64,000 nt of DNA from Molanna angustata (lineage: Eukaryota > Arthropoda > Insecta > Trichoptera > Molannidae): NCBI GenBank assembly GCA_963576475.1, contig OY754970.1, forward strand, positions 34,102,619 through 34,166,618. Direction: 5' to 3'. Shown here one piece after another: positions 53,540 through 64,000 of this stretch. The notes under the pieces are model-generated. The model was not told where the DNA came from and ran no database searches. It saw only the letters and a list, made by a program, of their open reading frames with translations. Within the stretch, counting starts at the first letter, position 1, and every line of letters starts with the position of its first letter. The position numbers and the translations under genes are program-made.

Positions 53540-54010
53540 GCAAATTAATTTACGGGTTACATAGTCCAAACTGGCAAGTGTCGTTATTTGTCCTCGGGGT
53601 AATGCCGTTTCGCAGATTCACGGAGTTGCCCGCCATCCGGAATCGCCCTCAGGAGTCTTATAAACAAAAAGTACTGTTAACTCCGCGAGCTTTATACAAT
53701 TTCTATGCCTGGAAGTGTTTCATACTTCGGTGGAACAAAGGCGCTAGATTTTAATTAAATCAAACACACCTACCCACCCGTCCCGGGTAGGAGATACCTG
53801 CTTATGTCTTTTTTTGCCGACGAAACACGTTCGTCGAGGAATTATTCAGGACCATTTGTGCGAATGTGCTCTTCCAGCAATCTGACTTTGGCAATCTTGG
53901 CATGTAAACTTAATCTAATTTGGGAAAATAACGTCTTCACTTTCCTCCCACCCCTTCACGCGCGCGCTGTGAAAATAAAAATTACGTCATTGCCATGGAA
54001 TTTCGCAAAA
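53540..54010. other. GC-richer island, possible conserved non-coding DNA or exon
   Basis: Composition clearly differs from the flanks (CCCGTCCCGGGTAGG, TTCACGCGCGCGCTG). It begins with GCATGCAAATTAATTTACGG, homeodomain/POU-like sites. A plus frame of 74 codons (53530-53754) and another of 76 (53804-54034) are unrecognised. No repeat in the window matches it. Confidence 0.3.
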
Positions 54011-54526
54011 CTAGAGACGAACTCACCCAAATGAATACACAAAAACAAAACTCGCATATCCTGTTACAAAGGTGTAAGATACTTGGGCGTTTACATAAAT
54101 TTAAAAGTTTGTCTGACTCAATTGTAGGTAACATGTGACAATGGTTTCCAATTAGTATTATTGCTGTCATATATTATAACCCATGGTCTTGAGGATTGGG
54201 TACTTAAGTATGTATGCAGGCATATTAGAACACGAAGGATGTAGTATTCAAATTATGAATTTGTGTGCGTATTTAAAGATTTTTTATGACGTCTTGCACA
54301 ATATGTATTAATAAACATTTCTCATCCATATACCGATACCAATTTATTGTGCAATGATTATAGACAATATTATAAGTAAATTAAACTAACTGAACTCAAA
54401 TCGCAATAGACAGGAAACGATGTGTTTGAGTCACAAATAATGATTTGTAAAGATACAAACATGAATGTTTTGAACACCAATAAAATATTTGATGTATTGT
54501 TTTTTTAAATTAATATAATGCGAGCT

Positions 54527-54580
54527 GACAAAACTGAATATCAAATATTTTTATCTATATATTTGATATTCAGTTTTGTC
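54527..54580. repeat. Perfect 21-bp hairpin
   Basis: Arms GACAAAACTGAATATCAAAT(A) at 54527-54547 and its complement at 54560-54580, with a 12-bp loop. Confidence 0.85.
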
Positions 54581-56155
54581 CCTGTTTATTATGTTCCTAT
54601 CTTTAAAATTTTCATTTACGTGGTATTTTCGATTATTTGTTATGAAGTAAATAACAAATCACTTGGAAAACTTACATAAAATAAGAGCTCTTTGGTATGT
54701 CTCTTTGATGTTCTGGTAACCATGTTCACAAAGTTCAAATGTGGATACTTACCTTAAAACTAATCACAACCAACTATGTTAATGCTTGAAGTCTGCAGTG
54801 ATAATTACACTACCTATTCCATTCGTACACCACAGTTATAGAATCATTCCCACAGTATCTTTGAATCATTACGTGAGGGTGTTTATTTTAAAGATAATAT
54901 AAAAACAATTAACAATGATGATAATAGGCACATTGCTGAAAAATATTTTTGAAATACATGTCACATTTCGTAAAATTTTCGCCAACGACAAAAACATAAC
55001 AAACCCACATAATAAAAATGAGATAATTAATTGGTTCTATTTAATGTGAGGGAGGGGGGGGGGGCTGTATTATTATCATCATGAGTCTCTTAAAGTAAAG
55101 AAGAATAAGAGAGGAGACGACTGAAAGAGGAAGAGAGAAGTAGAGAGAGAGTGGATGGAGCAAAAAGAGTACCCTCAGAAGTAATATGATGAAAATTGTG
55201 TACAAAACGAAGTGTAAACAGGAGCCGGGATAAAACAATTAATCAAGTCCATCGCGAGGACAATGATGTCAAAAGACAACTTCCCAAACAGAGTTGTCCA
55301 TTGTTAGCATATCAACAGCAGAAGATAAGGTTTTTGGATGGACACGTCTTAGCGGAGACAAACCGTCCATTATAATATATTATACATAATATTCTGCCGC
55401 GTATTCAATGTGCCACTTAAAACATCGTAGATTATATCCTTGTGTTGTCTGTTGTTGTATGTGTGTGTGTGTGTGACGACACTGTTCTGGACCTTTTGAT
55501 TAATTGAACATTGTGTGGATGTTCGCAGTGGTACCTCAGCTCTCAGCTTTCCTATATCATTATTATATTTCACTCATATTCGCAGATGTATCGGTGTTTT
55601 ATATAAGACAATATCATTTCTCTGTCATCAACATTTCCTCCTCAGACAATGAGACCTAATCCATATTTCGCCTGAAATGTTTTGTTTATGAATTTTGTAT
55701 TTTTTAGTAAATATTTTGTGAAAGTATAGAGGTACTGAAAGGGTACGATTGAGGGTATGAAAATTGTTATAGAAGATGTTCAAGAATGGAGCGAAAAAAG
55801 ATAGTGGCATGAAGACTTTCATTTCCCGACATGAAACACTGTAAAATAACAATCATTGCATGGAATTTTAAGTGTATGAAGTTATATATTTCCATCTTGT
55901 TTTGAGTTGTTTATATTCATATCTTGTTATTTTTAGGTTGTGTTGTGTAACTTCGACTTGATCAACAAACCATCTCATTTCCGTTTATGAATTATGACAT
56001 AAATCTTAAGTATAATATTGTATAATTAATTTTTAATTGTATAAAAAAATAAATATATTGTACTTATAATAATAAATTTTAAGTACATAATTGATATACA
56101 ACATCCAAAAGCCATGCCATGAAAAAGAAATATCGAGTATTATACTAAAACGAGT
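54581..56155. other. Mostly unassigned, with simple repeats
   Basis: A G run at 55052-55063, a purine-rich part at 55090-55150 and a short GT microsatellite at 55458-55474. No gene recognised. Confidence 0.4.
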
Positions 56156-56640
56156 AGCTTGTGGCCAATGCTATACTTCTCACTACCAAGTAACTACTCA
56201 AAGTATTCAAATTTTGTATGGAAATCTTCCAGATTTTCATGAAATGAGTTGGTAAAATTATTTTTGATTAAAATATTTTACTATGAAAAGTTGATAATTC
56301 TTCAATGCCATTTTATTTATTTATTTATTTATTTGGATAAGTATACAGTCATATTGAAAATTATCTAAAAGAAAAGATGATTATGAAAGTGGTGTGCCTC
56401 TTTAGCAATTTTAAAATGAAAATTCCATATAAATTTTTATTTTAAAATTGCTAAAGAGGCACACCACAAGTTTACATATTTGACAGTTAAAAAAATAAGA
56501 AACACTGATCAGATATCCTTCAAAATCTAATGGGGTCTAAGCGAGTATTAAACATAAAATTTGCAAAATTTGAAAATAATTGAATGAGTAGGTACTTTAG
56601 TTTATAATCGATAAAGTAGAATAAACACGCCGTATATAGT
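56156..56640 (+). mobile_element. Family F repeat, copy 2, interrupted
   Basis: It aligns with 36401-36935 at both ends and in the middle. Two differences: a short (TTTA)n-led LINE-tail insertion at about 56312-56382, and a perfect 29-bp inverted repeat at 56389-56417/56439-56467 (GTGGTGTGCCTCTTTAGCAA...). The other copy shows only a decayed form of this inverted repeat. Confidence 0.65.
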
Positions 56641-56652
56641 TCATAGCACACA

Positions 56653-56693
56653 AGACACAGCACGCACAGATAAAGTCTGTGTGTGCTGTGTCT
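56653..56693. repeat. 18-bp hairpin, one mismatch
   Basis: AGACACAGCACGCACAGA, loop TAAAG, TCTGTGTGTGCTGTGTCT. It directly follows family F copy 2. Confidence 0.8.
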
Positions 56694-57653
56694 GTTTTAT
56701 TGTGATGAATCAATCTTTCAGAATACAATCTCAGCATGATACTAGTTTGCAACAGCAAAAATAACCAAAAATTGCGAATTTAAAACTCCGTGAGGAGTAA
56801 AAAGAAACTGAATATTTCAGATCGTCAAAAAATGTCGAAGATCAATTAAAGTTAAAATTATGTTCAACATTAAATTTCATAGTAGGTACACAGAACCTTC
56901 ACATTGAACAAACCTTCATCATGAAGAGCAACATCATGTAATGTAGTCTCTACATGATACCTGTTGATAATAGATGCAAAAAAATACGTAAACACAAATA
57001 GTGAAATCATAGATATTCCATAGAAGTGGAGATAAAATAGAATGAAATCAATATTTCATATTTATTTACTGATTGTTCTGTTTTGTAAGTTTGATATGAT
57101 TTGATCATAATAATGAATGAAGGGCAGTGAAGTACCAACCAACGAAGTACCAAGTACCAACTTCCTTCTGTTGGACAGATATCTGTATTGTTAATTAATT
57201 TAGTGACAGTTCCTGAATAGCTGCCAGCCAGGAGAGATCACAATGAGGAACTGGGATGTCATTTGTCTTCTAACTCTGGGTATTGTCATGCATCGAGGAA
57301 GAAAGGGACAAACAACTTGGTAGGTACTCATGTATTGTACCTATCATTATCATGGACATGTTTGTGAACATTAATTCTGCTATAATGTACGTTTAGTTTT
57401 AGACAGTATTGTATTGATTTCAGACCATTCAGATTTCAAATTAAAATAATCCAACTGTCGATTTCTTCAGGAGAACTTTGTTTTCTTAACATATCGACAA
57501 TGTTTCAAGCCAGGATATGCGAGAATTGTATGCAGAGGTCTACTTTTTTCACGGCTTTTCCAACTTTGAAGTCAAAAAACACCAACTTAGAGGCTTCGCA
57601 GCATATATGTTCCATACACGGATTTACTCAGAATTCGGAGTAAAACATTTCGT

Positions 57654-57654
<1 letters not shown>

Positions 57655-57722
<68 letters not shown>

Positions 57723-57748
57723 TGTGTGTGTGTCTGTGTGTGTGTGTC
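57655..57748. repeat. GT microsatellite, long
   Basis: About 94 bp of (GT)n with a few C interruptions. The Cys/Val-rich frame across it is an artefact. Confidence 0.95.
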
Positions 57749-58640
57749 CCTTATAACTTTTGATCCGCTTTACAGTTATAACTTATAAACAGTTGTAGGC
57801 TTATAAAACTTTTATACTCAGAATTTTGAATTTTTGTTTAAGTCAGGGGTTATCAACTTTTGAACTTTTACTTTATTTTTCCATATATCTCAGAAACCAT
57901 AAAAGCTAGAACGCTGAAAATTGGTATAAACGTGGATAAATACAAAATCTCAAATAAGTTTTTTTAAAAAAATTCCAGGGTTTCTTAAACATTTTTTATT
58001 AAGAAAAATATTTTTTTTATGATAAATTTACGAGTTTAACCGCCTATATTTCCATTTTTTTAAAAAAATATCGAAAAAAGCCGAAACATCTCAACTAGAT
58101 AATTTAATTTTATATAAAAAATATTAACATTGTATTAGCACATCTCAATTTTTTTTTAACAATTTTTATAAAAATTGAATTTAGTGACGACATTGCTTCA
58201 TACAATTTGTATGGCAGTCGCCTATACACAATATGTAAGAAGACTGATAGGTGATTAATCTCCAAACATACATACAGAACCATCATGCTGTTTTCATATT
58301 CCGGGTAGGAAAACAGGACTGACCTCCATACTGTCCTATCTTGACATACATACCAACATGTGTTAAAATTTTCAATAATTTGGATTTATGGGTCTATAGT
58401 TTGATTTTTATTCTTCAACTATACATACTATCGCTATCGACAGTTGGATCTCATGTGTTACATGCAACTAGTTTATATTGTAAAAATAATACAATATAAA
58501 GCGTTCTTTTGAGTTGATTTTTTAAAAATATAGTGAAATTTGATATAATATTAGGTATTCAACCTGGGACCTTTGTCTTAGGAGTGTTCCGAAATAATTA
58601 GGTATATATTGAGGAAAAAAATATATAAACATAATCGTAT
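57749..58640. other. AT-rich stretch, nothing recognised
   Basis: TATATCTCAGAAACCATAAA and AGCTAGAACGCTGAAAATTGG (57885-57925) look like a widespread repeat, but only one copy is in this window. Confidence 0.4.
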
Positions 58641-58648
58641 ATTTTTTT

Positions 58649-58828
58649 AATTGCATATAAGCAAACATTGGATTTTTTAATTGCATATAAGCAAACATTG
58701 GATTTTTTAATTGCATATAAGCAAACATTGGATTTTTTAATTGCATATAAGCAAACATTGGATTTTTTAATTGCATATAAGCAAACATTGGATTTTTTAA
58801 TTGCATATAAGCAAACATTGGATTTTTT
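58649..58828. repeat. 30-bp minisatellite, six identical copies
   Basis: The unit AATTGCATATAAGCAAACAT plus TGGATTTTTT is repeated six times. It is the outer block of family C (compare 25727-25760), expanded here. Open frames on both strands (NPMFAYMQLK repeats on minus) arise because 30 is a multiple of three. Confidence 0.92.
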
Positions 58829-58985
58829 TTCCTGTCGGGATTCAAATGATATTTTTACTGACAAACTTTTTAACATCTCAATAGAGACGAAGTTGTGATA
58901 TTATAGATGAACCAGTGTCTTGAGTTCCTGGTTCTTCTATAATATCCCAACTTCGTCTCTATTGAGATGCTAAAAAGTTTCTCAA
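58829..58985. mobile_element. Family C fold-back remnant
   Basis: CTCAATAGAGACGAAGTTGT (about 58886) pairs with CCAACTTCGTCTCTATTGAG (about 58947-58966). Pairing extends over about 45 bp, with only a GAACCAGTGTCTTGAGTTCC TGGTTC centre. It looks like two family C ends brought together by loss of the interior. Confidence 0.7.
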
Positions 58986-59555
58986 TATAAATATATAAAC
59001 TATGAATATTTTTCGATTTAATTATAAACAATTTAAAAAAAATATTTCAATATGAAATTATTATTTTGTTTGATATTATAATCATTTATTATTTTGTTTG
59101 ATATAAAATAAAATAATCCTGGTTAGCTTTTTGCGTTTGTATTTAAAAATATAATTAAATAAGAGAAAAATAATTACTTTCTTGTGGAAATGAATAAGAA
59201 ATGAAAATTTTTTTTCTGACTATTCTATATTCTATTCAACAATTGTAATTGCAAAAGCAGCGATCTGTATTTTTTGAGATAGTTAAAAATAGCTAACTTT
59301 AAATAAGATGTCATAAAAATATTACAGTATCGCGAATGGACGCAAATAATTATTTTATTTGGTAGAAAATTATTCTACTTGTTGCACTAAACTTGCATAC
59401 ATTGTTAACAAATGAAGAATATCTTCAGAATTTAATTTAATAATACAATTTGCTATTTCCGTAGAATGACTTAAAAATCATAAAAATACTATAATATGTA
59501 CGCCTTAGCGATTCATCTTCCTTTGATTTCAACTATAATTCAATTTAATTCCATT
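58986..59555. other. AT-rich stretch, nothing recognised
   Basis: No gene or repeat family recognised. Confidence 0.4.
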
Positions 59556-59835
59556 TGTAGACAGAAGAACAGAGGAAGATATTCAGTACTGTCAACGGCA
59601 GCCACCAGCGCCAATCTTCTACTCGGATGGAATAAAAGAGGGTCGAGAGAAATCTGCATCAAACATCTTAATGAAGACGTCTTCTTTGTTGACTTTCCCT
59701 CGAACGTCCACGGTCTGGGATTCAGTTGGCAGAACGACATTGTGAGCCTTAAGCGAGATCGCCCGGTTGGCTTCTGCGTATCTCTCACTTTTTGAGTGAT
59801 TCCGCCAAGAAGTGGGGCCGACTATTGTAAGCTAA
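59556..59835 (-). other. Exon-like GC-rich island, strand unclear
   Basis: On minus one frame is open from a plausible acceptor (CTTACAATAG, about 59822) to a TAG at 59619. It contains AEANRAISLKAHNVVLPTES and VNKEDVFIKMFDADFSRPSF. On plus, a frame open to 59795 follows an acceptor-like CCATTTGTAG (59560). I recognise neither. Codon texture favours the minus frame slightly. It could equally be transposon debris. Confidence 0.25.
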
Positions 59836-60005
59836 TCACTCATTATTCCTGGCGACGATTTCATTGTCCACTCATACCTGTGTTGCTATGAAAATAATAA
59901 TGGGTGATTCCATTAAGCGGCCGGGGCAATTGGAAGCATTAAAAGCTCGACTAATCTTCAGTGTTTTCTGATTTATGGACAGGCCAATCTAAAAGCGAAT
60001 CTCGA

Positions 60006-60035
60006 GATGTGATTTCCACGGAGGGAAATCACATC
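60006..60035. repeat. 12-bp perfect hairpin
   Basis: GATGTGATTTCC, loop ACGGAG, GGAAATCACATC, at the end of the GC-richer island. Confidence 0.7.
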
Positions 60036-60960
60036 ACAATGGAACATTATATTATTATTATTTTCAATTTGGTATTGTCTGCATAACAGCATCAATTTCG
60101 TATAATCTTTAAATACGTTTAGAATTTTAAACCGCACTTAACGTTCAAATCGTAATTTAAATATAGTGAACGATTAACTACATACATAATTCTAAACATC
60201 ACTTTTTGTATCGCTAAAATTGCTAAAAAAGAGAATGTTTTCTAATCCTTTTTTTTACAACGCTAGGTAATACGAGGACAAACATCTTATAGGGTGATGG
60301 TTATTTGATTATTATGATTATTGTTATTAATTAACTATAGAATATTTATAAGAAGGATTATTGCGTGTTCAAAAGGTAAAATTAAAACTCGTTTCTCTAT
60401 AATAGATACACTACAAATAATTAGGTGCAACTGATAATTCACGCAATAAAAGATTGTACTCACTCTGATGTACATTTATTTCGAACAATGTTTTACATAG
60501 TATTTGTTAAATTATTATATTTAATTCACACGTAAAAAGAATGTGGAGGAAAGTACGCGATACGTCTAGGCCCGGCGACAGAAGAAATTCCGAATGATGA
60601 GAGTAGTTTCGTTTTCTCGAAATCGGTAGAAATTAGCCCTCATAAATTGGTGTAAACAAAGGAATTTTGGATAGGTAGGTACTTCAAATAAATTATGATT
60701 TCACCTTAAATAACCTCTCCTCTTCTGTGTAGACCAAATTATAATAATTTTTTTACGACCAAACTACTTATAAAAATTCCGTCGACATACCTTATCTACT
60801 TAATATTCATTGTGGAATAACTAACATCATGTGGAATTAAGAGGTGGCCACAGTCCACTTGATAAAAATGAGACATATCATTTATTCAAATATTTTTTTT
60901 TATCAATTTCAAAATCAATTAATAAAATAGGACACATTATTTTTCAACAAAATTGATGTA

Positions 60961-61192
60961 TTACGACCGAACGTTTTTGCCGAGATGTCTCGGCATTGTT
61001 AAGGTCTAAATGATTCGAAATTTGAACTATAATATGTTCAAATATTTACTATATAGTCTGAAGGAGTGTAAATACATTTTTTGGTATTTGGATCTGTATA
61101 TTATTATTTATGTTTGAATTAGTCATGTCAAATTTAGTTTCAATTAAACCTTAATAATGCCGAGACATCTCGGAGGAAATAATCGGTCGCAA
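60961..61192. mobile_element. Mariner-like MITE with TA duplication
   Basis: The left end TTACGACCGAACGTTTTTGC and right end (reversed) TTGCGACCGATTATTTCCTC match over about 48 bp, with a CCGAGATGTCTCGG palindrome inside both arms. TA flanks both sides (60959-60960 and 61193-61194). Length 232 bp, non-coding. TA duplication suggests Tc1/mariner mobilisation. Confidence 0.8.
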
Positions 61193-61429
61193 TAAAGCGA
61201 ATCTGTGGAAACATACTGTATTCTATTTCATTTATAAATTTTGATCTTTTTTTAGCGTTTTAGTTTTCGACATGTTTAAAAATTATAAGTACGACGCGAG
61301 GTCCATTAAAAATGGACGCTTCTCAAAAGTTTTTGTTACATACCGAAAACCGTTTGAAAGTTCCTCTAAAGTTTGTCGTTCAGGGATAGATGATATTGTA
61401 CTACAACACGAATAACAAATTTGCTAGTA

Positions 61430-61612
61430 AAGCCGTGGCGATGGTAGTTGTGATACAGCTAGGCGCTGTTATGCACACCCCGTGTCGCCCCTGATCCATG
61501 TTGCTTATGCTGGAAGACCAAGAAGTGTTCCCGCAGGACACCACAGTTTGCCTCTTAATACAGGGCCGCAATGCAACACCGAACTATTTATTACAACAAC
61601 AACAACAACAAA
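61430..61612 (+). mobile_element. Possible LINE or SINE 3' end with CAA tail
   Basis: A GC-richer block (TATGCACACCCCGTGTCGCC; CGCAGGACACCACAGTTTGC) ends in (ACA)n at 61594-61611, the typical look of a retroelement end with a simple-repeat tail. No second copy in the window. Confidence 0.4.
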
Positions 61613-62940
61613 AAACAGAAGTCCAAAAACATTATTGAATTATTTTACACTAGTATCATCTCCCTGGCAATGATTGGACTCAAATGTTTTATGTCATTCG
61701 TAGGCATTCTTCTCTATCCTGCGTGTCTTCTGGAGAGGTTTCACAGTGCCGGATAACTTCATGCCACCCGCTTTTAGGATTGTTTCTGGACCAGGGTTCT
61801 GTTAAGGGTTCTGGCTTTATTGCCTATTATTCATGAGATCTCATGCTTACCCCCGAAACTTTTGTAGTGTTCAAAACGTATCGTTCCATGGTTCATCATA
61901 TTTGAATCAGTATTATTCATCGACATCAACATACTATACTTTAAAAACATATGAAAAAAATATATATAACAAAAGTAGTAACAAACTAATAACAAACAAA
62001 AATAACAGTAAAAGTAATAAAATTAACAGTAAGTAGTAACAAACCAATAGCAAAATACAAAAATAAAAGTTAAACTAATAAGAAAGTTAATAGCAATAAA
62101 AACAAAAGAAAAATTGTTTGATGATTTTGCAAATACTTTTTTTACTTTTGTACTAAATGCTATTATTGCTTTGTGGCAATGAATCTTTTGTACACTTGCT
62201 GTACAAGAAATAAATATCGTTTTGAGATTTCTCATTGTTTTGATTGGAAGAAATCGATTAGTTTCACATCTCACGAATATAAATTATGAATATATTTAGA
62301 ATCTTCCTATCAAATATCGTGTTCTTATCTTTGTGGTACATTTTAACAATAATTACCTAACTAAATTTTTAACTTTGTTTACACCATGTGTAACAAATTT
62401 AAAAATTTTGTTAATATTTAGAATCGATTTAACGCCAATAAATGAATGGGTTGGAATTAATATCAATGTTCTCAGAAAATATTTATCTTAATCAATTTTT
62501 TTAAGAAAATTGTAAAATAAAAATACGCGCATAAAACGGTCCATCACGTATGCAGCGAATAATGACATCAGCATGATTTAATTATTCGTCTTTTCTATAT
62601 TTATTGTGATTCTTCCCATGATTTTTTGCGGATGTTTGAAAAAATAATATTTAACAATTTTTGGAGGACAAGATTTACTTTTATCCTTCATAGATATTCT
62701 TTTTAAACCACAATTCATTGTTTCCAACAAAAAAGAGAAATCAGTCTATTGTCTTATATAAATTATACCACCCATGAAAACTTTTTTGTACGTCAATTAA
62801 ATAATTACAAAACAATTTCTTAAAATGTAAAAATCCTGCGACGGTCCTGACGGATCGTTTGTCCATTATTTATCAGTTGAAGTACGAAAGTGCATAATAT
62901 CCCAAGGTGATATATACTAGATAGGTAAGTAGGTACATAT
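61613..62940. other. AT-rich stretch, nothing recognised
   Basis: A degenerate AACAGTAAAAGTAAT-type low-complexity run lies at 61975-62110. Confidence 0.4.
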
Positions 62941-63213
62941 ATGAACATACTACTGAAGATAGTATCTTATGTCTCTCTGATTGCCTATGCTGTTAGTTTG
63001 TCGCAGTTCATCTTAAAATCTAATCTCAACTTACATCTTCACTCAACTATAATGACTAAACTTAATACTCTAATATGTATTGCGCTAAAACAATGCAATA
63101 CAAGGGACTGTACCTTTCTAGATAAATTAATAAATATCTGGTCGATTAGAAGAGAAATCGGAATGAAGCTCATAAGTACACAATGTATAAATAAATTTGG
63201 TATGGTAAAATAA
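62941..63213 (+). other. 90-codon open frame with signal-like start (weak)
   Basis: Residues 3-20 are hydrophobic (ILLKIVSYVSLIAYAVSL) and could be a signal peptide. The rest is Leu, Ile and Asn rich with four Cys. No homology is recognised. ATG context (CATATATGA) is ordinary. Probably a chance frame. Confidence 0.15.
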
Positions 63214-64000
63214 AACTAAAGTTTTCAGTTCTACTACTTTAATGACACTGACTAGTTTCGGTGGTGCTTGACTAGTGGTCACTGGAGCACTTAGAAAAGA
63301 GCCAGATTTACATCATAGTAATTATTATTTATGCAAAAGGATACCACAGCAGAAACCGATTGGATGACAATACAATATTTATTGTCGGTATACTAAAAAT
63401 TGATAATACGTTACTTTAAAAGGATTTCGGACATCGGAATTTGCGCAGTCTCCCATTCATATATTTTTGTGAAAAATACGGTTCACTCTTATCTTCACTT
63501 TCAGTAAACGATGAGCCAACTATATCCTCATAATTACCTCTCTTTGGCACTTTTAGTGCAATATCTGCAAGGTCTTAGAGTTCTCCGAATTCTTCTCATG
63601 TTCATTATGTATTATTTCAGAGTTTTGCAAGGGGCCGTTATTAGTTCCCATAAACAGAACGGGTGGTGGTAGAGGAAGAACAGTTTCCAATCCTCTTCAA
63701 ATGTCCTCTTCGTCCTTTGTGGACAAGGATTACTTCCAAGAATATATCATTCCACTAACCCTGAGACCAAAGTCTGCCGAGGGGCCCGCCAATCAAACTA
63801 GAATTTCAGACAAACAGAAATGCACAATTGAAACAGCTCTATAAGAAATATCAATATTGAAATAATTGACTATTTTCACATAGCGTTAAAATTCTTAAAC
63901 ATAAGACAAGAAAATATTTAATGCTTATTATATGTATGTACAATGTACAATCCAATAGCTTTACTTAGTTGCGAAGAGTGTGCTCAACAAAATGGACGAA
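63214..64000. other. Unassigned end of window
   Basis: 63600-63790 is GC-richer (GGGCCGTTATTAGTTCCC; GGGCCCGCC) with no recognised frame. Confidence 0.35.

Noticed and set aside
57517..57756. 79-codon plus frame ending in a Cys-Val repeat
   Set aside because: Its second half is the GT microsatellite, and the first half has no recognised domain.
58649..58898. Repeat protein (NPMFAYMQLK repeats) or CRISPR array
   Set aside because: Open frames on both strands follow from a 30-bp unit; there are no spacers. It is an expanded family C block.

Overview
The window looks like a gene-poor, AT-rich stretch of an insect genome, most likely a moth or butterfly. The evidence is circumstantial: very low GC, frequent TAGGTACCTAC-type motifs, and a repeat complement of RTE/CR1/I-type LINEs, tRNA-derived SINEs and many fold-back elements typical of Lepidoptera. 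I found no convincing host protein-coding gene, tRNA or rRNA. A few GC-richer islands (416-487, 12340-12500, 41020-41280, 49420-49600, 53540-54010, 59560-60040) could hold exons or conserved non-coding DNA, but I cannot assign them.

The only intact coding unit is a full-length I-type non-LTR retrotransposon on the minus strand (42601-48003). It has a 12-bp target-site duplication, a poly(A) tail, a gag-like ORF1 with three zinc knuckles, and a 1233-residue ORF2 with endonuclease, reverse transcriptase and RNase H whose key residues are all present. The two ORFs overlap by 38 bp. It looks recently inserted and possibly active.

Almost everything else recognisable is decayed transposon. There are at least a dozen C-terminal fragments of reverse transcriptases (RTE-like with GAA or TATG tails, CR1/Jockey-like with AAAT tails, one L2-like). 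There are three tRNA-derived SINE families in several copies each (A, B and E below), one solo LTR, a deleted pogo-like DNA transposon with TA duplications and a PHD-type zinc-finger remnant, and many MITE or fold-back elements. Two of the dispersed families (D at 705-2480 and 11440-12110; F at 36401-36935 and 56156-56640) occur as pairs in which one or both copies carry later insertions, so the order of events can be read.

The most unusual signal is a pair of short sequences (11145-11201 and 35620-35675) with a hammerhead-ribozyme-like layout: CTGAGGA core, a helix II with compensatory changes, GAAA, a two-base-pair helix III, and a closing helix I. One of them sits at the tip of a roughly 200-bp palindrome. 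Both carry one extra nucleotide next to helix II, so activity is uncertain. A second useful signal is that SINE family A shares its 3' region with the local CR1-like LINEs, which suggests these LINEs mobilised it.
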